Shown here: positions 26,018 to 32,748 of the stretch, piece by piece
How the letters are laid out: every line of letters begins with the position of its first letter
Position numbering within the stretch: the stretch's first letter is position 1
DNA from: a virus
IMG/VR virus record: IMGVR_UViG_3300034351_000046
Location: 1 to 55,125 of that record
Length of the DNA: 55,125 bases
Strand: one strand, 5' to 3'
Position numbers and translations under genes: made by a program
Notes under the pieces: generated by a model
Database searches by the model: none
Seen by the model: the letters and a program-made list of their open reading frames with translations, nothing else
Told to the model about the DNA's origin: nothing

Positions 26018-26482
26018 TTACGGCTCTTCTTGGTAGGCAATCAGAACATCGGTTTCATCAGGGCCAATGGCTGTGATCGACAGCACTCCAGTCTTTCCGG
26101 CCGCAATGGTGGAAGGCGCGGTTCCGATCACCGTCCAGTTGGCGTTGTACGTGATTGTCCTATCGGATCCATCGGCTGTCATAACCACGGCCACGGCCTT
26201 GGCTTTCCCGGCCACCGGTCTGTTCAACGAAGCGTTGAAATCGATGTCCCCGGCAAGGGCCAGGGTCTGGTAATCGGCGCCATCGAGGTTGATGTCGATC
26301 GAGGCCCCGTAGGTAATGGCCTCAACCGTAGGCCCGAGATTAGCCACCACTGCGCCTAGTGCGGCAATGGCAGCATGGATCTCACAGAGAAGTTGCAGTT
26401 TGAGGGCCTGCCGCTCCTTGGTTCCAACCCCAAAGAAGCACTTGCCGCTATTCAGTAAAGTTTGTGGATCACAGTTCGCCAT
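26018..26482 (-). CDS. Small virion-region protein with N-terminal Cys-motif module
   Basis: A 154-residue protein. Residues 1-45 (MANCDPQTLLNSGKCFF ... ALKLQLLCEI) are a copy of a module found several times in adjacent genes; this copy has lost the second Cys of CxxC (CFFG). The rest is a beta-rich domain (YQTLALAGDIDFNASLN, ITYNANWTVIGTAPSTIAAGKTGVLSI) typical of phage decoration or tail-fibre-type sandwiches. It is likely a minor structural protein. The gene lies 2 nt from the LamG protein gene, in a run of similar genes. Confidence 0.65.
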   Translation of the reverse strand: MANCDPQTLLNSGKCFFGVGTKERQALKLQLLCEIHAAIAALGAVVANLGPTVEAITYGASIDINLDGADYQTLALAGDIDFNASLNRPVAGKAKAVAVVMTADGSDRTITYNANWTVIGTAPSTIAAGKTGVLSITAIGPDETDVLIAYQEEP

Positions 26483-26494
26483 AGTGGTGCCTGG

Positions 26495-26629
26495 TTACGG
26501 AGTTGCGCTTTGGATGGCCGATAGGATTTCGCAAAGGAGTTGAAGCTCCAAGGCTTCCTGGATATTCGATTCCAAGCAAAACCAGCAGGCGGCATCATCC
26601 ATCAAATTTTGCAAGTTGCACGTTGCCAT
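26495..26629 (-). CDS. 44-residue Cys-motif module as a stand-alone gene
   Basis: The frame runs from ATG 26629 to TAA 26495 and encodes MATCNLQNLMDDAACWFCLE and onward to LQLLCEILSAIQSATP. It consists of one complete module: C at position 4, CxxC-L at 15-19, then a helix ending in LLCEI. The similarity to the N-terminus of the next gene and to both modules at 28141-28524 is clear by eye, which supports that this very short frame is translated. Function is unknown. Confidence 0.65.
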   Translation of the reverse strand: MATCNLQNLMDDAACWFCLESNIQEALELQLLCEILSAIQSATP

Positions 26630-26630
26630 A

Positions 26631-26912
26631 TTAGGGCCTTCTCGTTGCACCCATTTTCCTACTGATTTCGTTCAGTAGGATGTGGTTTTCTTCCACGGTT
26701 TTTTCCAGGTTCCCAATCCTCACCTGAAGACTTTCCACTTTGACCTTCAGTTCCAAGATTGCAGCTGCCTGGACCTTCCGGCAGTCGTCATTGATTGAAA
26801 GCTCGCGTTGCAGGAAAAAGCCGATCAGGCCAATCATGATAGCCACGATCCAGGTAGGGAAAGATCCCTTCCACCATTCTCTCCCACTTCCATTTTTGTC
26901 CATGCTTCCCAT
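26631..26912 (-). CDS. Membrane-anchored coiled coil (i-spanin or lysis candidate)
   Basis: A 93-residue protein with one N-terminal membrane helix (FPTWIVAIMIGLIGFFLQREL, about 18-38) followed by a long coiled coil (AAAILELKVKVESLQVRIGNLEKTVEENHILLNEI). A short cytoplasmic N-terminus and an extracytoplasmic coiled coil is the layout of i-spanins; XhlA-like holin-associated proteins have similar parts in a different order. An alternative ATG nine bases downstream (MDKNGS) is possible. It sits 3 nt after the signal-peptide fibre gene in the operon. No partner o-spanin is certain, though the lipoprotein at 24191-24775 is a candidate. Confidence 0.6.
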   Translation of the reverse strand: MGSMDKNGSGREWWKGSFPTWIVAIMIGLIGFFLQRELSINDDCRKVQAAAILELKVKVESLQVRIGNLEKTVEENHILLNEISRKMGATRRP

Positions 26913-26915
26913 TTC

Positions 26916-28139
26916 TTAGTAGTCTCCAAATTCAGCATCACTACCGAATTTGATTCTGCCATAGTGACCGTCCAAGCTAAGGCCTGCCGCGTCAGTTGCG
27001 TAGTTGTCGGATGTGTTTCCACCATCCCTGAAAAGTCTCCCAATCATGATCCCGGATTCCTTAAGGTTGGTCACCGTAGTAAGCACGGCAATTCGATGAG
27101 TGTAGGCCGTGACGATTCCGTTTGTGATCCGGTTTGTGATCGTGGTTGTCGGAAAGATTTGACCTGGGTTCGCGAATGAATACTCCAATCCCCATACCAC
27201 ATTGGTATTGGCTCCAGCTGGCGTGGCCAGGCCGGTCCAGTGAAGGTGCAGCCTCAATCCATAGGCATTGTTGGTGGTGATCCCATGCGGGATTTGAATC
27301 GAGAAATCCAACTGCTCCTCGGATCCGGCATCAAAGCCATAGACACTCAGGCCTCCAGCAAAAGTGACTTTACCTGGCTGGGCCGATGGGCTTGAAAGCG
27401 TGTTCAGAGAAATCCGAAGGTCATCCCAGGACGGCACGGTCTGCAAAAAGTTGGTTGCCTTGGCCTGGCCATTCACCTCCAACTCGGCCGTGGGGGTTAG
27501 AGTATTGACCCCGAACCACCCATTGGAATTGACCACGCTTTTGGGAGTGCCGTTGGTGTCTGCCCAGGTCCACCAATTAGTGGTGCCCACCTGTGGAAGG
27601 ACGACGATGCCGCCACCGTATAAGTTAAGGCGTGGCAGTCCGTTTACTGTTCCAAACCAGTGAGCCGGGGAGTACAGGGAATTCTCGGCCGTCATCGTCT
27701 GGGCCCAATAGGAATTGGCACTAATGCTATAAGATGGCTGGGAGTCCCGGTTGATCCCAACGGTCCCGTTGTTCACTATGAAAAGCGGAGTGCCGGTCCC
27801 GTAATCGTTAGTGTGAATCATGAAGTCCACGCCCCCGGCTGCATCCACCTGGACTCGAAAGAAGTTTGATACGATCACATCGTCGTAAAAGATCGATGGC
27901 TGCTCCACCAGTATCCCGTCAGCAAAGAGAGTGGTGCCTCCACCAAAGTATGCATTGCCGGTCAGATTGGTAAACGCCTGGTTGACCACCATGGATCCGG
28001 TTCCATTCCCAAACACAGAGTTGCCGCGCACCCAGGCCCCAGGCACGTTCGTTGTGAACATGTTTCGGAACACCGGCATCTGGGCATTGGCGAAACAGGC
28101 CAGGAAGGCCAACAGGAAAATCAGGAAGGTCTTTTTCAT
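26916..28139 (-). CDS. Fibre-like protein with Sec signal peptide
   Basis: A 407-residue protein with a signal peptide (KKTFLIFLLAFLACFANAQ, cleavage likely after residue 20). The body has hallmarks of phage tail-fibre proteins: short beta repeats (residues 30-220), the GVNTLTPTAELEVNG motif (similar to the VGIGT-x-xP-x-x-LDVNG of fibre-head domains, about 212-228), then a beta-sandwich with LHLHWTGLATPAGANTNVVWGLEYSFA as found in virion proteins I know from uncultivated phages. A signal peptide is unexpected on a protein that would be assembled in the cytoplasm. Either it is exported to the cell surface or the N-terminus has another role. Confidence 0.65.
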   Translation of the reverse strand: MKKTFLIFLLAFLACFANAQMPVFRNMFTTNVPGAWVRGNSVFGNGTGSMVVNQAFTNLTGNAYFGGGTTLFADGILVEQPSIFYDDVIVSNFFRVQVDAAGGVDFMIHTNDYGTGTPLFIVNNGTVGINRDSQPSYSISANSYWAQTMTAENSLYSPAHWFGTVNGLPRLNLYGGGIVVLPQVGTTNWWTWADTNGTPKSVVNSNGWFGVNTLTPTAELEVNGQAKATNFLQTVPSWDDLRISLNTLSSPSAQPGKVTFAGGLSVYGFDAGSEEQLDFSIQIPHGITTNNAYGLRLHLHWTGLATPAGANTNVVWGLEYSFANPGQIFPTTTITNRITNGIVTAYTHRIAVLTTVTNLKESGIMIGRLFRDGGNTSDNYATDAAGLSLDGHYGRIKFGSDAEFGDY

Positions 28140-28140
28140 A

Positions 28141-28524
28141 TCACGCGATTAGTAGCACCCAAGCTCCAGTGGTGTCATTCCAATACCACACCTGGCCGGA
28201 AGTCCGATTGATCCAGATCTGGCTTTCAACGCCAGGATCGGCCACGGGATCGACGGTCCTGATAACCACTCCACCAAGAGCACCTGGTGACCCAACCAGC
28301 TGACAAAGCATTTCCAGCTGCGCGGCCAACAGCTGTTTGTTGGTCATCGATGTGTAGGGATTGGAATCCGCAATAAGATCTTCAACAGAGCAGGTGGCCA
28401 TGGGATCGAGGGTTTGTTTGATCTGGCAGAGGATGGTGAGGATTGCGACTCCTAATTGCTTCTCACTGAGGCAGAGCAGGCAATCCGAATCCTGCAAGAT
28501 CGTGGTTGGGTTGCAAGTTGCCAT
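28141..28524 (-). CDS. Small protein with two tandem Cys-motif modules
   Basis: A 127-residue protein. Module 1 (residues 1-40) is MATCNPTTILQDSDCLLCLSEKQL and a helix ending ILCQI. Module 2 (41-80) starts again with MATCSVEDLIADSNPYTSMTNKQL, has lost its CxxC, and ends MLCQL. The C-terminal part (GGVVIRTVDPVADPGVESQIWINRTSGQVWYWNDTTGAWVLL) is the short beta motif found at the ends of many phage fibre proteins (a WYWNDTTGAWV hairpin). A virion or fibre-associated protein is the best guess. Confidence 0.65.
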   Translation of the reverse strand: MATCNPTTILQDSDCLLCLSEKQLGVAILTILCQIKQTLDPMATCSVEDLIADSNPYTSMTNKQLLAAQLEMLCQLVGSPGALGGVVIRTVDPVADPGVESQIWINRTSGQVWYWNDTTGAWVLLIA

Positions 28525-28545
28525 AGGCTCAAAAATGTTAGGCTA

Positions 28546-28579
28546 GGTCAGCACCGGGGCCGCCATCCCAGTGCTGACC
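28546..28579. terminator. Hairpin in the gap between two Cys-motif genes
   Basis: Perfect arms GGTCAGCAC (28546-28554) and GTGCTGACC (28571-28579) around a 16-nt GC-rich loop. On the minus strand it is followed after about ten bases by CATTTTTG, so it could act as a leaky terminator or a stabilising/processing hairpin inside the virion operon. The 88-bp gap has no gene. Confidence 0.5.
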
Positions 28580-28612
28580 ACGCCTTCACCAATACCCACC
28601 GACCTGAACTTG

Positions 28613-29011
28613 TTAACGACCAGGATTGAAGAGCGTTCCGTTATTGATGCCACGCTCGATCTGGTCAACGACCATGCCCCGGACCTTTTTGGGATCCGCG
28701 CAGTTGAGGCAGACGGCCTCCTCAACCAAGGCTTCAAGATCGGTGATTCGACCTTGCTCGACGGCATACGTGGCAATCATGGCAACGGCCATTTGGAACA
28801 GCTGCCGGTCACTGAAGCAACCGGAACAACTCGCATCCTGGATCATCTGAACAGCCGTGCATTCGTTATCCTCATCGGTTGACACGATGCGGCAAAGCAC
28901 GATTGCGAGAACAAGGAAAAGCTGTTGATCCGACAGACACCGCAAACACGGATATTCGGACAGTGCCTCGGCGGTTCCTTGGGGCGCCCATCTTGGAGAA
29001 TTAGTAGCCAT
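28613..29011 (-). CDS. Small protein with three consecutive Cys-motif modules
   Basis: A 132-residue protein. Module 1 has SEYPCLRCLSDQQLFLVLAIVLCRI; module 2 has MIQDASCSGCFSDRQLFQMAVAMIATY; module 3 has ALVEEAVCLNCADPKKVRGMVVDQIERGI, so the pattern CxxC-(L/F/A)-S/A-D-x-(Q/K)-(L/V) is repeated three times at about 40-residue spacing. The pairs of Cys could bind metal or form cross-links between subunits. It overlaps the end of the 88-residue gene that follows the capsid gene. No function is known. Confidence 0.65.
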   Translation of the reverse strand: MATNSPRWAPQGTAEALSEYPCLRCLSDQQLFLVLAIVLCRIVSTDEDNECTAVQMIQDASCSGCFSDRQLFQMAVAMIATYAVEQGRITDLEALVEEAVCLNCADPKKVRGMVVDQIERGINNGTLFNPGR

Positions 29012-29267
29012 AGGAATTATTCATTGCGGCCGCTTCGATCTCCTCATCGGCAGACATCATTTGCGGCCCTTCTTCGTCTTCCATTTCGGATTCTTCCGAC
29101 GAAGCCGAGGCCGAGACTTCAACTTCGTCACCATAGAGGGCGGTTACTTTCAGGGTGATCGTATCGCCTGGTTTTACCCCGTCCGCAAAGAGGCTCCGGG
29201 GCAAGAGCGCATTTTGCTCCATGTCCGAGCCAGACTCGGAGCTCATCCCGTTTTCGTCATAAGGCAT
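29001..29267 (-). CDS. Small capsid-adjacent protein with scaffold-like C-terminal tag
   Basis: An 88-residue protein directly downstream of the capsid gene. It has an acidic Ser/Glu-rich start, a small beta domain (ALLPRSLFADGVKPGDTITLKVTALYGDEVEV), an acidic Ser/Glu linker and the ending MMSADEEIEAAAMNNSYGY. The ADEEIEAAAM core is identical in the C-terminus of the scaffold-like protein (31130-32473). A decoration or assembly role is suggested. The start ATG 29267 has AAGGA 6-7 nt upstream; a longer frame extends 26 residues upstream but lacks support. Confidence 0.7.
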   Translation of the reverse strand: MPYDENGMSSESGSDMEQNALLPRSLFADGVKPGDTITLKVTALYGDEVEVSASASSEESEMEDEEGPQMMSADEEIEAAAMNNSYGY

Positions 29268-29335
29268 AGGTGTCCTTTCGTTAAGGAGAGGGCCCTGGTC
29301 CTCGCTCAGAACCAGGGCCCACCCGTGGGATTGCC

Positions 29336-30661
29336 TTACGGACAAGGACTATTCGCGCTCGAGTAATCCTGAGTCACGTAGGTGGGCGGGGTCTGACAGA
29401 CCGGCACCTCGATCACGCAAGCAGGCTCGCGCAAGTGGAGGATCACCTCCATGAACTCGGGATACATCTTCTTGGTCGAGAATTTGAAGTCTGCAATAAA
29501 CTTACCCTTGTTCCGGCGGCTGTTATCAACAGCAATCGGAATGGTCAGGCCATTGGCGTCAACAGCCGTGCCGCAAGTCAGGTTGTCCATGACAAACTGC
29601 CATCGACCACCAAAACTGCGCGGGACGAAGGGCATCATGGGATGCACCTGGGCCGCATCGAGGACCAATTGTTTCATCGCCCGACGATGCCAGATGAACG
29701 TGGCCTGGATCGGTGCATTGATATAGGCATCATTGACGATGCCCCGAATGCCGCTCGAGGCCGGCTCATTGTGATACGGGAAGACCTGGTTAAGGGTCAC
29801 GCCGTCGTTGAGAAGCTGGAACCTGATCGGGTGGAGATCAGCCTTCAACATGAAGTTGCCGACTCGGCCAGCCCATCCATACTTGTAGTATTCCTCGGCG
29901 CCAGCCCCGAAGGCCTGGAACCGCCAGGAATCTTTCAAGTTGGAATCACCCTCGATGAGGTCCCAGATGGTCTCCATATCGGTCAGGACCTCCAATTCAG
30001 GAGGCTGGCCCATGGGCACCTTGCCCAGAGCTCCATTGAGGATCTGGGTTTGGAGCCGGCGCCGAAGCATGTTCACCGTGAGCTTCGAGGTGGGGAGAAC
30101 AGAGGGAACCACATTGATGAGGTTTCCGGTTTCGGTGAAGGTAAAGGCCGTGAGGCCCCGGCCACCACCGCCGCCAGCCACCCAGTGGTAGCCAGCATAA
30201 CGAAAGGCTTCCGAACGGATCCGGTTACCGATGATCAATTCCTGGGCTGCCCGGAGTTGCTCCACGGCGTTGGCGTAGTGTTCCTTCGCCCGATCCATGG
30301 TCAACATCTGGTCATAGCAGAACAGCTGAGAGGTGAAGCTCTTCTGCTCCAGGTGGTATTCGTCTCGGGTAGAGCCGAATCCGATTTCCGTTTCGCAAGG
30401 ATCGCACGGTTGGCCAACGCAGGTGGTGTCATTGACATTCTGCCAGGCCTGGGAGTGATCCACCGCTACACGGTTGAACCGATCATAGGTATGACTGGTC
30501 CCGTCGAAAGCTTTGAACTGTCCAATCTCCATCATGCCATTGATGGAGCCCACGGGAGTAATATCCTTCAGGATTTCCTCATCGAGGTGCTCCGTCCGAC
30601 GCATGATGATATTGGTAAAATCAGCACACGAAATTTGAGGAGTACAGCCTAAACTTGCCAT
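29336..30661 (-). CDS. Major capsid protein
   Basis: A 441-residue protein. Length, position after the scaffold gene, and sequence (a long helix AKEHYANAVEQLRAAQELIIGNRIRSEAFRYAG, a Gly-rich loop GGGGGRG, alternating beta/alpha segments, and a C-terminal sheet with a Cys/Pro ending) fit an HK97-fold capsid protein of a short-tailed phage, though no diagnostic motif exists. N-terminal residues (ASLGCTPQISCADFTNIIMRRTEHLDEEILKD) would form the N-arm. The start at 30661 is preferred over a 9-residue longer frame. A terminator and a roughly 250-nt structured non-coding region lie upstream, so it may have its own promoter. Confidence 0.8.
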   Translation of the reverse strand: MASLGCTPQISCADFTNIIMRRTEHLDEEILKDITPVGSINGMMEIGQFKAFDGTSHTYDRFNRVAVDHSQAWQNVNDTTCVGQPCDPCETEIGFGSTRDEYHLEQKSFTSQLFCYDQMLTMDRAKEHYANAVEQLRAAQELIIGNRIRSEAFRYAGYHWVAGGGGGRGLTAFTFTETGNLINVVPSVLPTSKLTVNMLRRRLQTQILNGALGKVPMGQPPELEVLTDMETIWDLIEGDSNLKDSWRFQAFGAGAEEYYKYGWAGRVGNFMLKADLHPIRFQLLNDGVTLNQVFPYHNEPASSGIRGIVNDAYINAPIQATFIWHRRAMKQLVLDAAQVHPMMPFVPRSFGGRWQFVMDNLTCGTAVDANGLTIPIAVDNSRRNKGKFIADFKFSTKKMYPEFMEVILHLREPACVIEVPVCQTPPTYVTQDYSSANSPCP

Positions 30662-30921
30662 ATGCAAAAACTCAGTTACGTGTCCCAAACGGACACTGGT
30701 TACAAATCGACTGTGAGTATTTTGCTTGCGAAGCAGGCCATCCGGGCCTTGGCAGAGTTGCCTACGCTTGCGGTTGCGAGCCGCTTTTACCTGGTCATCG
30801 CGTGGTCGACCAGGTGGAGCTGTTTCGCGCTCCCCGCGCCGATCGGAACGTCATCGGATGTCTACGTTCCAGCTGGTGACGAATCCAGTTACGTCATGAG
30901 GCTGCCTTAGAACATAAAAAG
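30662..30921 (-). ncRNA. Structured leader or non-coding RNA upstream of the capsid gene
   Basis: No minus-strand gene fits in this gap (with the terminator to 30982 it is 320 bases). It contains consecutive inverted repeats: GTGTCC/GGACAC (30680-30696), GCTT/AAGC (30723-30733), AGGCC/GGCCT (30734-30748), GCGG/CCGC (30770-30784), ACCTGGTC/GACCAGGT (30789-30815) and GGAACGT/ACGTTCC (30845-30870). In the minus-strand transcript these would make a chain of small hairpins between the terminator and the capsid start codon. Function (translation control, RNA stability, packaging RNA) is unknown. An 82-codon plus-strand frame also runs through it but looks unlike a protein. Confidence 0.4.
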
Positions 30922-30948
30922 AGGCGTGTCAAGTGATTCAACACGCCT
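30914..30948 (-). terminator. Rho-independent terminator between scaffold operon and capsid gene
   Basis: AGGCGTGT (30922-30929) and ACACGCCT (30941-30948) form an 8-bp stem with an 11-nt loop. On the minus strand the stem is followed by CTTTTTATG, a T-run. It would end the portal-scaffold transcript just before the capsid leader, so capsid expression probably depends on read-through or its own promoter. Confidence 0.7.
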
Positions 30949-30982
30949 TTGTGAGCTCTGATTTGCTGTGTGATAGCTAACG

Positions 30983-31123
30983 CTATCTTTTTCGTTTTCG
31001 AGCCTTCGCTTTCTCAATCTTATCCATGGTGCCGTAAACGTAGGCATTGGATCTCTCGGATCCAGGTTTGAGGCCTGCCTTCTTTGCAGACCTGGCCAAC
31101 TTTCTGTGGAGTGCTTTTGGCAT
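30983..31123 (-). CDS. 46-residue very basic protein
   Basis: The frame begins MPKALHRKLARSAKKAGLKPG and ends GTMDKIEKAKARKRKR. The pattern (P-K-x-LH-x-KL-x-x-x-A-x-K-x-GL ... NAYVYGTM-x-KIEK-x-x) is known to me from very small proteins encoded near phage structural genes; the function is not established, nucleic-acid binding being likely from the charge. It starts 6 nt after the scaffold stop, so it belongs to the portal-scaffold transcript, and a terminator follows its stop. Confidence 0.7.
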   Translation of the reverse strand: MPKALHRKLARSAKKAGLKPGSERSNAYVYGTMDKIEKAKARKRKR

Positions 31124-31129
31124 GATGTT

Positions 31130-32473
31130 TTATCTGGGTTGGGTTCGCATGGCAGCCGCCTCGATTTCCTCATCGGCTGTCAATTGTCTGGGCTTCGCAT
31201 CGGTTCGCCCCTCCTGGCCGGCGCCAGGTTCACTGCCTCGAATCTCTTCCAATTCCGCTTTGAGAGCTTCGATCTCAGCATCCTTGGTTTTGATCCGGTG
31301 AACCAGGCGCCCGAATGCGGCCGCGCGGTTCCGAATGGCAGAGTGCAGTCTGACTCGACGTTCAAGTGGTAGGTCACGCGCACCACTGAACATCAAATCG
31401 GCATCCTTGTATCCCTTTTCGAGCAGGGCATTGCCTTCATCGTCCCCCTCGATTGGCCCAAAGAATTCCGGGTATTGCTTAGCCGCTTCGGTGTTGAGTT
31501 TCTTGAACAGCACCTGGGCCTCTGTCCTTTGGGCTTCCTGCTCCTTCTGTTGTTTCTGAGCCTGCTCGAGGTGTTGCTTTTCCCGCTCGGTCATGTTGGT
31601 GCGGAAGTCCTCGATGGCTTTGACCCTCTGCGCGTGCAGACGGTGGATATCCCTGCGCTGGGCGAGCACATAGAACGCATTCTGCCCAAACATCTCCTGG
31701 GCCATTGTGGCGGCCTGTTCGTTGTCTGGGACCTGCATGATGGCCGCAAAGTCCTGGGGAGTGCCCCTCCGGGTGTTGCCCTCCTGATCCTGGACGTTGA
31801 GACTGGAGACCAGCTGGACCCCCTCATTCCAGGCCTCTACAAACGGTTGCTCGTACTTCTGCTTGTATTCGTCACTCTGCTCGTAGGCCACGGCCTTGAC
31901 GATGGCATTCTGCTCCTCAATCTTCTTGTTAAGTGCCTCAATCTGTTCCAGATAGGCCTTTTTCTCCCCCTCTTCCGGCTTCTGTCCGCTGGTCTTGTAG
32001 GAGGCGAGCTCCTTCTCGGCCTCAGCCAGGCGTTCCTTGACCCGTTTATACTCGGCCCGGAGCTCGGGGGCTTTCAGGGGGCCGGTTGCAGGTTCCTCGG
32101 GGGGCTTTTCCTCCCCAGGCTTGGGTTTTTCCTTGGGTTTTGGCACCCCCAGGAAGTCCTCATCATCACCTCCAGGAGGCGTTTCTGGCGGCTCTGCCGG
32201 CTCCTCTGGTGGCGTTTGCCCCTCTTCCGGGGGCTTGGGAGGGGCCTTGGGTTTGGGCTTCGCCTTGGGCTTGGGAGGGGGCGCCTCGGGGGTTTCCTTG
32301 GCAAACTCGGCCAGGTCCTCATCCAGGCTTCGGAAAGTAGGCTTGGGAGGATCGGGCGGTTTTGCCGGCGCCGGATCCTGGGGCGGTGCGTTGGGATCCG
32401 GTTGAGACGGTGGCGCTGGGGGCGGCACGTTGGCAATTCCAGGGGACGGTACGCTTTCGGGTTCTTCAGGCAT
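31130..32473 (-). CDS. Scaffold-like head assembly protein
   Basis: A 447-residue protein. The N-terminal 145 residues are Pro/Glu/Lys-rich and disordered; then a coiled coil (about 150-205, ELRAEYKRVKERLAEAEKELASYK, EQIEALNKKIEEQNAIV), a mixed helical domain, another charged coiled coil (REKQHLEQAQKQQKEQEAQR) and a C-terminal helix with ADEEIEAAAMRTQPR. Composition and position between portal and capsid genes fit a scaffolding protein; such proteins commonly bind capsid with their C-terminal helix. The same C-terminal tag occurs in the 88-residue protein beyond the capsid gene. Confidence 0.75.
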   Translation of the reverse strand: MPEEPESVPSPGIANVPPPAPPSQPDPNAPPQDPAPAKPPDPPKPTFRSLDEDLAEFAKETPEAPPPKPKAKPKPKAPPKPPEEGQTPPEEPAEPPETPPGGDDEDFLGVPKPKEKPKPGEEKPPEEPATGPLKAPELRAEYKRVKERLAEAEKELASYKTSGQKPEEGEKKAYLEQIEALNKKIEEQNAIVKAVAYEQSDEYKQKYEQPFVEAWNEGVQLVSSLNVQDQEGNTRRGTPQDFAAIMQVPDNEQAATMAQEMFGQNAFYVLAQRRDIHRLHAQRVKAIEDFRTNMTEREKQHLEQAQKQQKEQEAQRTEAQVLFKKLNTEAAKQYPEFFGPIEGDDEGNALLEKGYKDADLMFSGARDLPLERRVRLHSAIRNRAAAFGRLVHRIKTKDAEIEALKAELEEIRGSEPGAGQEGRTDAKPRQLTADEEIEAAAMRTQPR

Positions 32474-32475
32474 AA

Positions 32476-32748
32476 TCAGACTTGGTGGGGTAGGTTATCT
32501 CTTCGGAGTCTGGGCGCCGGCTTCTCAACGATGCCGATCGTCAGAAACAATTCCCGCAATTTGTGGGCCCCGGTTAACTGCCAGTGACGGGCACTGGCGG
32601 CCACCTCATCCTGGGCAGCCCCCTGTTCCCAACTCATTTGCAGGATGGCGGCATCGAGCGCGGCCAGGATGGCCGGATCGGTGTCGAATTCAGCCGCTTT
32701 TTTGGCGTGGGCTGAAATTAAAAAACGCCTCTTTGGTGATTCAAGCAT
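32476..32748 (-). CDS. Small hypothetical protein between portal and scaffold genes
   Basis: A 90-residue helical protein (ESPKRRFLISAHAKKAAEF ... ILAALDAAILQMSWEQGAAQDEVAASARHWQLTGAHKLRELFLTI). The start ATG 32748 overlaps the end of the portal frame by 8 nt, which sets the start; a 10-residue longer frame is possible. Its end is 2 nt from the scaffold start. No family is recognised; this position in short-tailed phages often holds a small assembly or head protein of unknown function. Confidence 0.6.
   Translation of the reverse strand: MLESPKRRFLISAHAKKAAEFDTDPAILAALDAAILQMSWEQGAAQDEVAASARHWQLTGAHKLRELFLTIGIVEKPAPRLRRDNLPHQV

Noticed and set aside
30662-30910. 82-codon plus-strand frame opposite the capsid leader
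   Set aside because: It starts next to the capsid start codon on the other strand within a virion operon, has no neighbours on the plus strand, and its sequence does not look protein-like.
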